A stretch of 64,000 bases of DNA from Cryptomeria japonica (Eukaryota > Streptophyta > Pinopsida > Cupressales > Cupressaceae): the NCBI RefSeq assembly GCF_030272615.1, contig NC_081409.1, positions 915,721,340 through 915,785,339 of the forward strand, given 5' to 3'. The position numbers and the translations under genes are program-made. The notes beneath the pieces were generated by a model. That model worked only from the letters and a program-made list of their open reading frames with translations. It had not been told where the DNA came from and ran no database searches. Shown in pieces: positions 1-12,000 of this stretch (within the stretch, counting starts at the first letter, position 1; every line of letters starts with the position of its first letter).

Positions 1-279
1 TGAACTGTTTGACATAATGCATATATGATACTTGTTTGACAGAATGCACTGGATAAATAACATTTTGCAATGCAAGGATTATACACATTAAAGAAATGAT
101 CAATGTAGATGTAAGACTGAATTCCACATTATTCAAGTGGGAACTTTGAACAGGTTATGGACATTCATAAATACATAAAAGATAAAGAGTTTTCACCAGA
201 TTTTGTCATTGCAATTGATTTAGAAGACGTGGTGCAATCCATACACATATAATAAAGTTGTTGATTTCTTTGTAATGGT
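1..279. other. AT-rich left edge, no gene seen
   Basis: I see no coding region, RNA gene or recognisable repeat here. The short open frames are AT-rich chance frames without domain character. Similarity to the repeat at 23.38 kb begins only at about position 282. Confidence 0.5.
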
Positions 280-281
280 TT

Positions 282-2368
282 CAATAAAATTTTGTGTGCT
301 TGCAATAGTATCTTGCATGCTCCCAAACTCTGTGCTATCAACCATATCAAAATAATGTTCATTATACTGAGTGTGATCCTTGTCAAATTCATTTTCCCTA
401 TCAAGATCATAAGACCAATTGTGATGCTTGATATTTCATGGTATATGTGGAAACATAGGTATTTTGTTGGAGATACTTTGCCTTCTCCTCACATTTATGC
501 ATTCAATCAAGTCTCTTTATCGACAAAGAGTGTGACCAAATCTGTCTTATATAGGAAAAAATAGATGCACACTTGGATAGTCTCATCTGAGCTAGGATGA
601 GATGTGTCTATTTTTTACCTTGTTTGACAAGTCCTCTAAAATCCTACCAATGAAAGTAAGTGATGTCAAATCAGATGTGTGAGTCAAAATTCCCTAAAAA
701 AGTTATCAAATTTTTAAAAAGTTGAAGTAATAAATTAGAATCCAAAATGATAAATAAAATCCCATTTAGTTTTTTCACCAATCATTCCAATGTAGAGTAG
801 ATATACTCTAGCATTATTTAAATTGAATAAATGTTGCTAGCCTTTATATTACAAAAAAATATTGGCCAATTTATTTATCTTACAAAGATGATTTTTTAGT
901 CTTCCAATGGAGCATCTTACTCATTCTCCTTTATTCTTCTTTTCTTTCGTGATACGTTAAGCCTGGCTAGAGGCTAAGTTATGACCCTCAACTTACTTGG
1001 AAGAATTTATCTTATTTATGCCTATAACCATCTTGATGGCATGTTGAATGAAACACATCGACTTAGTTGGAACACATCTTTCCCTCTTGAGAGGGAATTA
1101 CTTCCATTGATTTATATCGATAGATCTTGGTATGCTTAGGTGACCTCAAAGTCCATTATAAAAATTTATGCTTAGTGGGTCCTATTACTATGTGCATGAT
1201 GTGATCATCTAAAATTAGTAAGTCGTTTGTATATGAAAAGAGGGTCTCGATCTCATCTACCCAACTCTAACCAAAATATCAAAGGAAATAAAAAGGGAGA
1301 TAAGGGAATGAAACAAAACACATAAATATTCTTCCAATATACATCACAAGATTTTAAGAACCTCCTTAGAAGAATAAAAAAAACAACTAGATGAAAGACA
1401 AGATAGCTTGTACACAAGAATAATGTAATCTTCCAATAAAAATCAAACATATTTTCTACTTGTGAAAAATATGTTATAAAGCCTTGAACCCTAAAATATG
1501 TATGCAGATCAACTAAAAATGTATGCTACTCATGAAAAAACCAACTATATGAAAAATAACTTAAGATAGCTTATACACAAGGATGATGTAATCTTCCAAG
1601 AAAAACCAAGCAACATATTTTCTACTTGTGAAAAATATGTTATAAAGCTTTGAATCGTAAAATATGTATGCAAATAAACTAAAAATGTATGCTACTCATG
1701 AAACATATTATTATGTTTCAAAACTAGAAAAGGTCACCAATACAAATATAACTCATATGAACTATGGTAATCCAGAACTCAAGAATCACAATCCCAGGTT
1801 TAAAATATGGAGAAAAAAATGATATTATAGTAGATTGAAGAGACTATATTATATTAGATTAAAGAGATAAGCAGTACCATATGCTATTGGAAGTTCTATC
1901 TATTTTCAACTTCATTTTTCTTCATTTTCCTAGAGCTTAAAAAATGGAAAATGATTTGATATATAAATTCCTAGTTTAAAAAGCATAAGCATGTTTCCTT
2001 ATTAAAATTTTGTATACTCAATTAGCTACAATAAAAAAATCCTAAAATTGAATGGAGAGCAAATAATTTAATTAAAAAATGGTTTCCCAAATAAAATAAA
2101 ATACAAAATCCTCTAATAACATGAATATAATCATTAAATTTGGTGCAACTAGTTTGAAAAATGAATTTTTAGTCCTATACAATGCATAGCAAGATATCTC
2201 TTTAAATTAGCTTTCCCTTCACTTTCCCAACTACCTCAATTGCAATTAGCAACTTCGCCTATTCAAATCATATCCTCTTCTAGAAGTCTTCATCAAGCTC
2301 CTTGCCTTCCCATTGTCCAACAAGGTGTTCATGAATTTAGATATGATTATATTTGAAGAGATACCATA
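282..2368. repeat. ~2.08 kb direct repeat, copy A
   Basis: This stretch is colinear with 23382-25451, in the same orientation, with scattered substitutions and small indels (roughly 5% different where I compared it by eye). It is AT-rich and non-coding. It contains an internal tandem duplication of about 165 bp near 1386-1710, built round the phrase 'tctacttgtgaaaaatatg'. The edges are sharp: flanking DNA is unrelated to that of copy B. No convincing TG/CA termini, primer site or target duplication is visible. A possible 'atggt' on both sides of this copy is not reproduced at copy B. The class is unknown; non-autonomous element or segmental duplication are both possible. Confidence 0.75.
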
Positions 2369-2442
2369 TGGTAAGAACTTGAATGATGGCATTACATGAT
2401 ACAACTTAAATCTGATAGAGTAATTGAACCTAATTCCTTTTG

Positions 2443-2447
2443 ACTTG
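2443..2447. repeat. Target-site duplication, left copy
   Basis: ACTTG directly precedes the TG of the 5' LTR and is repeated at 22403-22407 directly after the CA of the 3' LTR. A 5-bp duplication is the normal product of gypsy integrase and fixes both outer boundaries. Confidence 0.93.
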
Positions 2448-2795
2448 TGTTATCACTGTTTTTAAAATTGGGTTCTTTCCCCATAATTGGCTATGGTTCT
2501 TTGAAAATATTCGTAGGGTGTGGCCCCAAATGCTTCAGCTTTATTCTAAACCTAGAGGGTTTAAGGTTGTTCTAAGTTTTAGGCTTTATCTTTTGTATTA
2601 GGTCCCCTGGTTTCTATTCCGTCGTTACTTTATTTCACTTAAGTCATGGGTCACGGGGTCGTAAGAAGTGTCCCCCCTTGCTATTTACCTAGGCGGTTAT
2701 GTTGGTTATTTGAAAAATTTTCGCCTTTTATTATTTCCTTCTAAAGTGCCGGGCCCAGTAAACACCGATCGACTTGGGGAAAGATCCGACGGTCG

Positions 2796-3676
2796 GCGCT
2801 ATTTCGCAAGGGTGAGGTGCTCGCCTTTTAAGGCCGCGAAATAGCGAAGATGAATATCAGCCGTCCATGTGTCATGCGGAGAAAGTAAAGGTTGCGGCCG
2901 TCAAAGAAGGTAGGGCCCCCCTACGTGGTCTTCTCTGGCGTATTAGAGGGCAGCACGTGGCACAGGTCGCCACAGTCAGCATGTTAAGATTAAGGATCAA
3001 AAGTGGGCCCCAAAGATGAGTCAGCTCATAGGTGGAAGTGACCTGGCAGGGACAGCTCTTACAATTCATTGAGACCCCGTGGCTCCTTCCAGCGAATGAA
3101 AAGTCGACAGGTCAGCTTCGAAGATGACAGGGCGCCAGGTGTCCGTGGCGTGTCCGTGGGCCCACCTCTTCTGAAAGCTCCTAACAGGGTTTAAATGCTG
3201 AGCAAGTTGAGATAGGATCTAACGGCTCGCGCTATTTCGCAGGGGTAAGATGCCCACTTTTTAAGGCTGCGAAATAGCGAAAGTTAACCTGGACCATCCA
3301 CGTGTCTTGATGACACGCGGTCTAAAAGGAAGTTGTGGGTCCCTATAGTGTATGCTTGACAAATGAAAATGTGACAGGTCGGCTCCGAAGATGACAAGGA
3401 GTCAGGTGTCCATGGCGTGTCCGTGGGCCCACCATTTCTGAGATAGACCTGTCGAGACTGAAGTGGGGCCCCCATGGCTCTACTTCCGGCAAGTGACAGA
3501 GCAACAAATCAGCACAGTGGATGACTAGATGCCAGATGTCACTGACGACACAGCGGGCCCACCATTCCTGAGGACTTTTTCGAAGGATTAAAAGGTGATC
3601 AACTTGAAAGATGATCCAACGATCCGCGCTATTTCGCAGGGGTAAGCTGCTCACTTTTTAAGGCCGCGAAATAGCG
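2796..3676 (+). repeat. Three hairpin-bearing repeats in U3 of the 5' LTR
   Basis: The arms CGCTATTTCGC and GCGAAATAGCG form perfect 11-bp inverted repeats with loops of about 28-29 nt at 2796-2846, 3229-3279 and 3626-3676. Starts are 433 and 397 bp apart. The loops share 'GGGTnAG.TGC.C.CnTTTTAAGGC'. Between them recur GTGGGCCCACC-like palindromes and the phrase 'ggcgtgtccgtgggcccacc'. The GGGCCCAC pattern resembles class I TCP binding sites of plants. The set is conserved in the 3' LTR at 16369-17249, so it is part of the family and not random. A regulatory role is inferred. Confidence 0.75.
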
Positions 3677-3749
3677 AGAGTTAATGAGAGCCGTCCACAT
3701 GTCACGATGATGACATGGCAAAAAGGGTAAAACATGGGCCCACCACAGT

Positions 3750-3755
3750 ATAAAG
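3750..3755 (+). promoter_or_regulatory. Putative LTR TATA box (5' LTR)
   Basis: TATAAA in the context cagTATAAAGAGC lies about 500 bp before the LTR-borne coding region, and just after a GC-rich block with repeated GGGCCCAC-type motifs. The same box is at 17322-17327 in the 3' LTR. It would place U3 at about the first 1.3 kb of the LTR. A transcription start is inferred, not seen. Confidence 0.5.
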
Positions 3756-4252
3756 AGCGACATTCAGCCAGTATCAAAACAAAATGTGAGAGGATTTTCT
3801 AAGCCAACGGTCGGATGCCGCGTGGTATTATGCAGCCAATAAAAAGACAGGACTTAGACTAAGGACAAAGCCGTCAAAATGAAATTCACAGAGAGACACT
3901 TGCAGAAAGACTGCGACCCGTTGGAGCTAAAATATGAATTCTTGTATGAATTCGATTTTGAAGGGACGGCCAAAGCATGCGGAATCAATGTTATAGTTAA
4001 GGCCCAGAGTACAAGCATTTGATTTCCTAACAACCAAGTAAGGGTACCTTTTAAAAGGATTTTTGCAAAGGAAGCAAACGCAGAGTTATCTTTTACAAAT
4101 ACAGAGAAGGCAAATTGGTTGCAGGGCGAATTTCTTCAAGCGAGCATCAGGTTCTTTCTTATTTTGCAGCCATTCTTGTGTTGTAATAAGTGAAATTGTT
4201 CTCATATAACAGAAGTGTTTTCAGAAGTGATATTCATCTTGTGGTATTGCAA

Positions 4253-7200
4253 ATGGCTCCTAAAAGAGAATTTTCTGGTAAAGTTGATTATCTGGAAAGA
4301 AGTGTGTGTGACGACTTTTTAGAATAGTTGACGCTGTCAACTAACCAGGCATCTAAGGCCAAAGAGTTAGTACCCAGGGCTCCCCGTCTGAAGATTGGAG
4401 AAGGATTATATGACAAGGGTAATTGGTGAAGAGACCCGCAGGTGGGACTGTCTGGGTTGGGGTTATTTAAAGTCGGTTTTGGAATGAGGAATTCTCCTGC
4501 TCCTCAAAATAGCATTTGGGAATTAGATGTTGGGAGATTGGTAGTCCCAGGGGTGTTCATGGATACAGATTTGTTAACCCAAATGGCATTAAATTATGAT
4601 TCAGTTACCAGGTGTATCCGGGATGTGAATGGAAAAACCCTCGTGGAGATAAATGCGGAAGAGTTGAGAACAGCATTCGGGCTTAGTGAGTTTACCAATT
4701 TCTTGGAACCTATAAACTTCACACAATTAGCTCAGATATACAGGGCACAGAGGACTCATCTCAGGAATGGGCCTCTCAAAGAACTTTTTCTGAAAGTAGG
4801 AGGGTTAGCAGTTGTAGGGCCTAATACACAAGAGCCTTTTTCATTAAGTGTGTTTACCTTGAGGGCAAAAGGGATGTATTGGGCACTTTGCTAAGTTCTG
4901 GGAGAGGATGCCGAATCTAATATGCCAAATCATTATTTGTTAATGATTGTTCAAATTCTGAATCCTTCTCTTGCTATTACATTTGATTATGCTTCCTATA
5001 TTGCTGATGCTATCCATGGAGGATTGATAGGGATAAAGAATGGAAAGGTGGATAGGCCATTTGGGTGGTATTCACTATTGATGCACCTCTTCCTCTTCAA
5101 AGGTGGAGATTATTTCGCCAATGGAATGGACCTGGTAAAAGAAAAGGAGGGAGAAAAGATGCCGGTACAATTATGGAGTACTGTATTGTCATGGGATAGA
5201 GAGGATACAAGTTTTCTAAAGTTTGATAAATATTTTGCATCCAAGATAAGGACTCTCCTTTGCTCTGACAATCCAAGAGTCCCCAAGGTTCTTCTGGAAT
5301 TCTTAAGACCAAAAGAATTCGCAGAGAGTATCAAGATAGTTCATAACTGGGGTGATATGTACTTGTATCCAGTTTCCACAGTTTTTAGAGTCTTTGGTTT
5401 CAGAGGCACCCCATTTTTGTTACCATACCAGGTCCCCCTCAAAGTGGGAATAGCTGAGATTCTCAGACAAATTGGTGACTTGCAAGAGGCAGAGTTAACA
5501 GGCAGAGGTAAAGGGACTATTTTCCCTACAGCTACAGTAGCCCACCAATTTATAATCACCAAGGGAGGCTGGAAATGTTTTGAGGATTTCCTCAAACCCT
5601 ACCATTTGTCCACTGCAGTGTCTAGATGTGCTGATCCGGAGGACTTCTACAATGGTGTATTCTGGAAGAAAGTAGCATGCAGAGGTAGGCCTCATCAATT
5701 CCACTTTCCTGAAGACCTCATCAGGAATGAATTTGATTTGGATGAACAGGAGTTAAGGAAGGAAAAGTGGGTGGCTTACAGGAAGGCCCTGGATTTTGTG
5801 CATCAATTTGATGCTAGTTATGACCCATTGTCTAGCTTCTTCCCATTGGAAGAAAAGATAAAATTTTTGATTATTTGTTTTGAGGATGTGATGCAGACAA
5901 TAAAGGAGAAAAGGGAAGTTGTAATTAAAAACAACCCTGAGAAAGCAAGAATGATTTTGGGGAAATCAGCTCCCACTAAAGCCATCCCTCCTGGTGATTA
6001 CACCCTACATAAGAAAGCAGGTTACAGTGTGTTGGTTTCTGTAACAAGGGAACCCTCTTCATCTAAAGGGAAGAGGAAAGCACATGAAGTCATTGACATC
6101 CAAGACAGCCCAAAGAAGCAGAGGGTGGGGAAGGAAGTGCAATCAGATACACCCTTATATTCCCCATCCCAATCCCCTCTCCACATTGGAGATGAACAAG
6201 CAGCAACTGAATACCTCTCTCAGTTGGGCAGCTTGGGGGAGATTGCATATACATATGATGAAGTGGAAGAAGGGATGCCAGAGGATCCCATTGAAGCACA
6301 AATGGACATCACTTCAACTGAACTCAAAGGCCAGGAGTGGGATCCTGAGATAAAGAAGGCCACTAGTGCCTTTCTAGCGGATGATAGTTTTGTCACATCT
6401 GAAGCATTCATGCAATTTATCTGGAAACAACATATAGATAAGTATAATGCTAGATGTGAAACAAGAAAGGCAGAACAACCTGATAAAGATCCAGCCTCAG
6501 TGGAGGAAGAAATAAAACAGGAGATGATGGAAGAATTCAAAACCATCACTCCTGAACAGGGAAGAGATTTAGTAGCACAAGCTGGAGTGCTCATTTTACC
6601 AGAATGGAATATTGCTGATGCTCTGGTGCTGGATGCAGTGAGAAAAGAAACCAAACCCATGGAAGGGGTTACATTCAATAAAGACAATGCTGCTCTAGTC
6701 ATGTGGTCCCTTAAGAGAAATGAGGACAAGAAGGGTAAAGACACCACAGGGACAAGTCACATTGGTGGATTGATGGTCAAGAGAGTAGAGAGTACAGGGG
6801 TAGTAGAGGCTGCTAGCACAGTGTTGGAGACTGCCAAATTTAGTGTTGCAGTAGCTGAGAAGGATGCTAAAGAAAAGGAAGCCCTCCAGCTCAAATTGGA
6901 AATAGTCTTAAAGGCTTATGACAGTGCCAAGGAGGAAATAAGAGGCAAGGAGAGTATTATTGCCAAATTGCAGAGCTAGTTAGCAAGACAACGTCAACAA
7001 GGTGAGTCTTCAACATTAATGATCACCTCTTCTCCTACAAGACCTCCACCTACTAGCCCCATTATTGAGCTCCCACCATCTCCTGCACCTTCCAGCTCTC
7101 AGATGATAGAGATAACTCCCCAAGAATTGGAGAGTCTTAAGCAAACTCAGGCCTATTATGTAGGGAAGTATGAAGAGAAAATAAAGGCCACAATCTCCAG

Positions 7201-7897
7201 TTTTGCAAACATTATAAATGTTTCACTCCTTCACAATAGTGTAGGAAAAGTCATGGAGATATGGACTGAGTTGAGAAGAGATAAGGCCATCTTGACACCC
7301 ATTTTTGACAGATGGAGGCCTAGGGAGCAGGATTTGAAGTTCATGTGTGTTTCCTGTGATGAAGCAAGGGCCAATCCCATTATAAAGGCTACTTCTGATG
7401 TTGCTAAAGTTTTAATGCAATTAGCTACAGATGTAGATAATGTGGATAGAAAGGTAAATTTGTGCAAAAAGGAATACACTGATCAGGTTTTTGAGTTGCT
7501 CCCAGGAATTTTTGTTAATCCAGATCAGCTGAAAGACAAGCAGGTATGGCTTAGAGAGATGGATGCCAAGTTGTCAGCAAGGGTCAAAGGAATCATTGAT
7601 CTCGATGACACCTCATTCTTTGTTCTAACCATATAGGAAATAGAAAGAATTAAATCACACTACAGTTTTCTCAACTCCGAAGTCAACAAACTAAGGAATT
7701 CTTGGAAAAGGTTGACTAAGGTTAAAAGTGATGTGATTAATTTTGTATGGCCGACCGAGGAGATGTATAGTGAGTGGGGAGTTAAATATTCCACTCGAGA
7801 TCCGAAGCAGTTAGAAAGCGTCCCTGAAGAGCCAGAAGAGGTTGCAACTGAACAACCCGTCCAACAGACTGCTGAAGAAGCTGAAAAGAGCGCATAA
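4253..7897 (+). pseudogene. LTR-borne coding region, 5' LTR copy (unassigned protein, broken)
   Basis: A long stretch with clear coding character lies inside the 5' LTR. It begins near the peptide MAPKREF and ends near ...QTAEEAEKSA. I do not recognise the family. Visible parts: a globular, aromatic-rich N-terminal half (phrases such as FGWYSLLMHLFLFKGGDYF); a basic, nuclear-signal-like patch with KGKRKAHEV and SPKKQRVGKE; an acidic Glu-rich middle; a helical, Lys/Glu-rich, coiled-coil-like section; and a Pro/Ser-rich linker before a last helical part. It is not gag, pol or envelope by any motif I can see. The copy is broken by a few changes, some shared with the 3' LTR and so older than this insertion. 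Confidence 0.7.
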
Positions 7898-8834
7898 CTG
7901 AAATTGTAACTTCTTCAATTTTTGAAGTAATTGTAACAAACTTTCCTCGAGAAGTCCGAAGCTTTGTGCATCCATATTGTTATAAATGGATACCAGGACT
8001 AGAGAGAAAGGGATCATCACAAAAAATTTGTAAGAAAACACTGCAGAAATATTATCTGAGCTTTTCCAAAGATTAATGGAGAATCAGACTTTTATAAGAT
8101 CTTTTTCAAATGAATATCAATATACAGACCGTCAGTTTGGAATGAAAGCTTTGTGTCGTCTTCAATCTTGTCCTTGAGTTTATTTACTCTTTTTTCATTC
8201 AGAATAGTCTAGGATTTTTCTGTTTGAATGAAATTGTAAGGCAATTTCAGTATGGGTGTTTCTAGCTTTTCTCTTTAGGAGGGAAATTAAACATGCATGA
8301 CCACTCTACCAGTAAATACTTTAGGAGAAGCTTTGAATTTTGAGGGCCATAGTTTATTTTGAAGTGATTAAATTCTTGTTGATGTTAGGCATCTGCAAGG
8401 ATAAATGGAAACCAAGTTGATGGGAAGTATAGAGATATTTTGTTTCAGGAGTTTTATTTGAGTTTGAGTGACTTTGTAGCCTTGGATAAAGCACTGGTAT
8501 TAATCGAAGGCTGTTTATTGCATGCTTTGTTGATCAAATATGTTGAAGTTGAGTATTGTTTCATCCTTTGTTTTCAATTGTTTTTCAAGGTGAATGAATC
8601 CACTGGTTTCTGGACTGGTTTGTTGTGGATTTGTTGCTTAAGAGTGTGGAGTTAATTCACAGAAGGTATACCCACCTGGGCTCAAAGAAAGGTCCGAAGT
8701 GTAGAAGGTCTAACCAAACCTTGTCATATGTTGTCTCTAGAATCCCTTTATCCTTAATGTCTCCTCGGCACTCATTTTAGATTGTATTATTTTAAGGGCA
8801 TTGAAGGGAAATCAGATTTTGAGAACAACAAAAG

Positions 8835-8852
8835 TGGCGACTCTGCTGGGGA
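8835..8852 (+). other. Primer-binding site of the Tat-type element
   Basis: TGGCGACTCTGCTGGGGA lies 4 nt after the end of the 5' LTR. From memory this fits the 3' end of a plant tRNA-Arg with about one mismatch, the primer reported for Ogre and related Tat elements. The tRNA assignment should be treated as likely, not proven. Confidence 0.75.
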
Positions 8853-8960
8853 GAGATATCACAAAAGATATAGACACAGAATCTATGCCAAGACTTGTGG
8901 AAAGTATTGTTGTGTTGTGAGTAAGACTGCTTGCATTTATATTTCCCATAGTTTTGTGGG

Positions 8961-8971
8961 TGGCGACTCTG
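8961..8971 (+). repeat. Second, partial primer-site-like motif
   Basis: TGGCGACTCTG recurs 126 bp downstream of the same 11 bases in the primer-binding site; the match then ends. It may be a duplication of the leader or chance. Confidence 0.35.
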
Positions 8972-9027
8972 TTATTTTTGAACCAGTCCTTGTGAGATAT
9001 AAACTTTCTAAAATAAAGACAAACAAG

Positions 9028-12000
9028 ATGCAAGGAAATAAGCATACAAGATCATTCATGAAGAAACATCCTCGTGAAACCCTACAAGAAGGTCTGCCAG
9101 AGCAATCACGAAGAGGCCAGAAGAGATCTGTGATGCATGAGCCATCAAATGCTGCATGGGTGCAGAAAAACAACAATACTGGTAAGATGCCTGACCGACC
9201 TGTTTATGCAAAGTCAAATTCATCTTCAAGAGATTCGGATCAGGATATTTTAGGTTTTCATTCAGGATTGTTTGGAAATATTGATGATATGCCTATTTTA
9301 AGTCGAGATTTATCACATGTTAGTGTTTCTGCAAAAGATAGAACTAGCTCAAATGCAATTAGGCACTCTGTTCCTAGGACAATAGATCGGAACATTAGTT
9401 TGATTGATATAGATCAAATTAATGCATCTGATTCTGAAGAAAACTATCCTGATGAGGATAAGATGTCTCAAGAAATTGAAGAATTAAATAAAAAAGTTCA
9501 TCATTTAATATCCTTGAGGGCCCAAAAGGAGGCAAATAAGGAAAAGGAAGTTAAAGCCAAAATGATGGAGAGAGATAGGCTTCTTAGACAGATAGCTGAT
9601 CTTGAAGTGCTTGCCAAAGACAAAGAAAAGAGTGATCAAGAAGGCCCAGTGATCAGGGAGATCTTAATCCCTAAGATTAGACCAGTTCCTAAGTCAGTAG
9701 CCCAGCCAAGTAAAGAAGTTCCTAATGATTCCCAGCTCCCTAAAGTTAATTTAGATAAAGGGAAACAGATATGGGTAGATAATGGAGTAGAGTCTAAAAC
9801 TGCAGAAGGGATTTCTCATAGGATCCTAGCGCATGAGAGAGAGATGGAAAGGATGATTAAGGAAAAGGAAGACCTCCAAATGGAGTTGGAAAAGGCTGAG
9901 TTAGAAGCTGCAAATCAGGAAGTTAAGAGAAAGATTAATTACCTAAAAGCTCCCCCTATTACATTCCCATCAGAAGATCTTAGTAAGCCTAATCCCCAAC
10001 AAATTTCTCTCCCTCAGGTCAATACCCAACCAGCAGTGCACACTAACATTGCTTCAGTAAGCCACATACCTTCAAATAAGCAGTACACCCAAACATCTCA
10101 ATCCCCAATCCCAAAAGCTAAGATGATTATGGGGAATAATAATACTGTTTCCCCTTTTCAAAGAAGGCCGATTAATCTAGAACAATATAAGCAATTATTT
10201 TTTGATGGGATCCCAGGATATCCAAATCATGTTCCCACTGAGTTAAGAGACAAACTCCATAAATTTGCCGGGAACAATGCAGTCAGTGCTGAGGAACATC
10301 TCAAATCTTTTGGGGATTTGATAAATGATTATGAGATAGTTGATGAAGATGTGATTATGAAACTGTTTGTTCAATCCCTGGTTGATGATGCAAGAGATTG
10401 GTACAGAGGTCTTCCAGTAGCTAGCATAGGTTCATGGGAGGAGTTCAAAAATTGCTTTCAAGAACAGTATGGTGATAAGACTAATGTGAGTTTCATGCTG
10501 AATGAGTTCAATAATATTAGAAAATCTGAAAATGAAATAGTCACTGATTTTAATGCTAGGTTCCAAAAGGCTATGCATAGATTATATCAGGTAATGAGGC
10601 TAGATGATAATATGTGCCTTAATACATATTATAATGCATTTGATTCCAAGATGGCTTACATTCTCAGGGATAAAAATCCTCATAACCTGAGGGATGCCTT
10701 TAGAATCGCCATAAATGTTGAAAGTAATAGAAAGGCATCTGGAAAATTGGGAAGGAGGACAGATGGAAGATTATGGCATGAAACCAAACAACAACCTAAC
10801 AAAGTTGCTAAAGAAGAGGATAAAATAGAAAAACTGGTTACTGCTATGAAAGATTTGACTGCTAAGGTTAACAAAAATGATAAACCTCATTACAACTGGC
10901 AAGATAGACCTCCTAGATTACATGATATGCCATACAATACAAATTGGAAGGATGGTAAACCCCAAGTTGAGAAGCCTAAAATTGCTCAAAGCCAAGACAC
11001 ACCAGATCCTTTGAAAGGCAAGACTGTTAACAATATAGAAAATACTCCCTGGTGTATTGCCTGTGATGGACCACATTCTCCTCATCAGTGTGCAGTAGCT
11101 CAAGCTCTGGAAGAATCCATGAGACCAAAAGCAAAGCTTGATATTAATATGTCCGAAACTATCATAGAAAGTGATGAGGAATCTATGCAAAGTGAATGTA
11201 GTGATGTGTTAGATAATGAAAGATTAGTACAAGGGCAGTTAGCCTTAGGCTGGCACCCTACATTGAATGTGGTAACAATTGAAGATGAAGAAGTTCATCT
11301 TAGGAGGCCTAGTGAAGAAGAGGTTAGAAATCTCACTAAGGCTGCAATCGCTAAAGCTAAACATAACTACAATCTGAGAAGCACCAAGAGAGATACTGAT
11401 CAAGGTGAGCCAGGTTCCATGTTTGTAAAAGAGGTCACAAAGAAAGGGGTATCAAGCAGTGTTACTGCTACTGTTAAAGCTAGTCAAGAAAAAGAGGAAC
11501 AAGTTAAAGACTTCCCTAGAACCACAGATGCCAAAAACGCTGGTGATGTACAAAAGGTGGAAATAGTAAAAAAGGCCAATCAATTCAAAGTAGAAAAGGT
11601 TAAGGCTAATACTGAACAGTGTAATTATTCCACATTTAATATGGCCCAAGCTTTAACTCAAATGAAGGTCACTGTCCCATTAGTGGAGTTACTAAAGATT
11701 AAGGAACACAAGGATGCAGCTTTGTCTCTATTCTCTAGTATATCTGATGGTGATTCAGTACTACCCACTGGTTCAGATAAAATCGGGAAGGATCAAGAGT
11801 TCCAAACTCCAGAGGTATATGTTGGAACCACTATCACTCAGGAGCCTTCTCAGGTGGACCCTTTCTATGTTACCCTGCTGGTAAATAACCGGTTAATTAA
11901 AAACTGCATGATAGATTCAGGAGCAGCTGCTAATGTGATGCCCTATGGTGTCATGAAAGAATTAGGATTGTCAGTGACTACTGTGTATGGGAAATGCTAT

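Larger units (their letters stand above)
2448..8830 (+). repeat. 5' LTR (6,383 bp) of the Tat-type element
   Basis: Direct repeat of 16021-22402, starting TGTTATCACTG and ending GAGAACAACA. At 6.4 kb it is far longer than the few hundred to two thousand bases of most plant LTRs. Its first 1.3 kb is GC-rich with repeated palindromes, followed by a TATA box and then more than 3.6 kb with coding character. The first 1,994 bases align with the 3' LTR without any indel. Most of the differences I counted there are C/T or G/A transitions, as expected for methylated repeat DNA. Confidence 0.95.

Noticed and set aside
4253-7897. LTR coding region as a host gene
   Set aside because: It is repeated with the same offset in both LTRs inside exact element boundaries, so it belongs to the element, whatever its origin.
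8782-9027. Start of the gag-pol frame inside the 5' LTR at 8782
   Set aside because: The frame is simply open through the LTR end and primer site; the codon there is not a convincing start. The ATG at 9028 is downstream of the primer site as expected.
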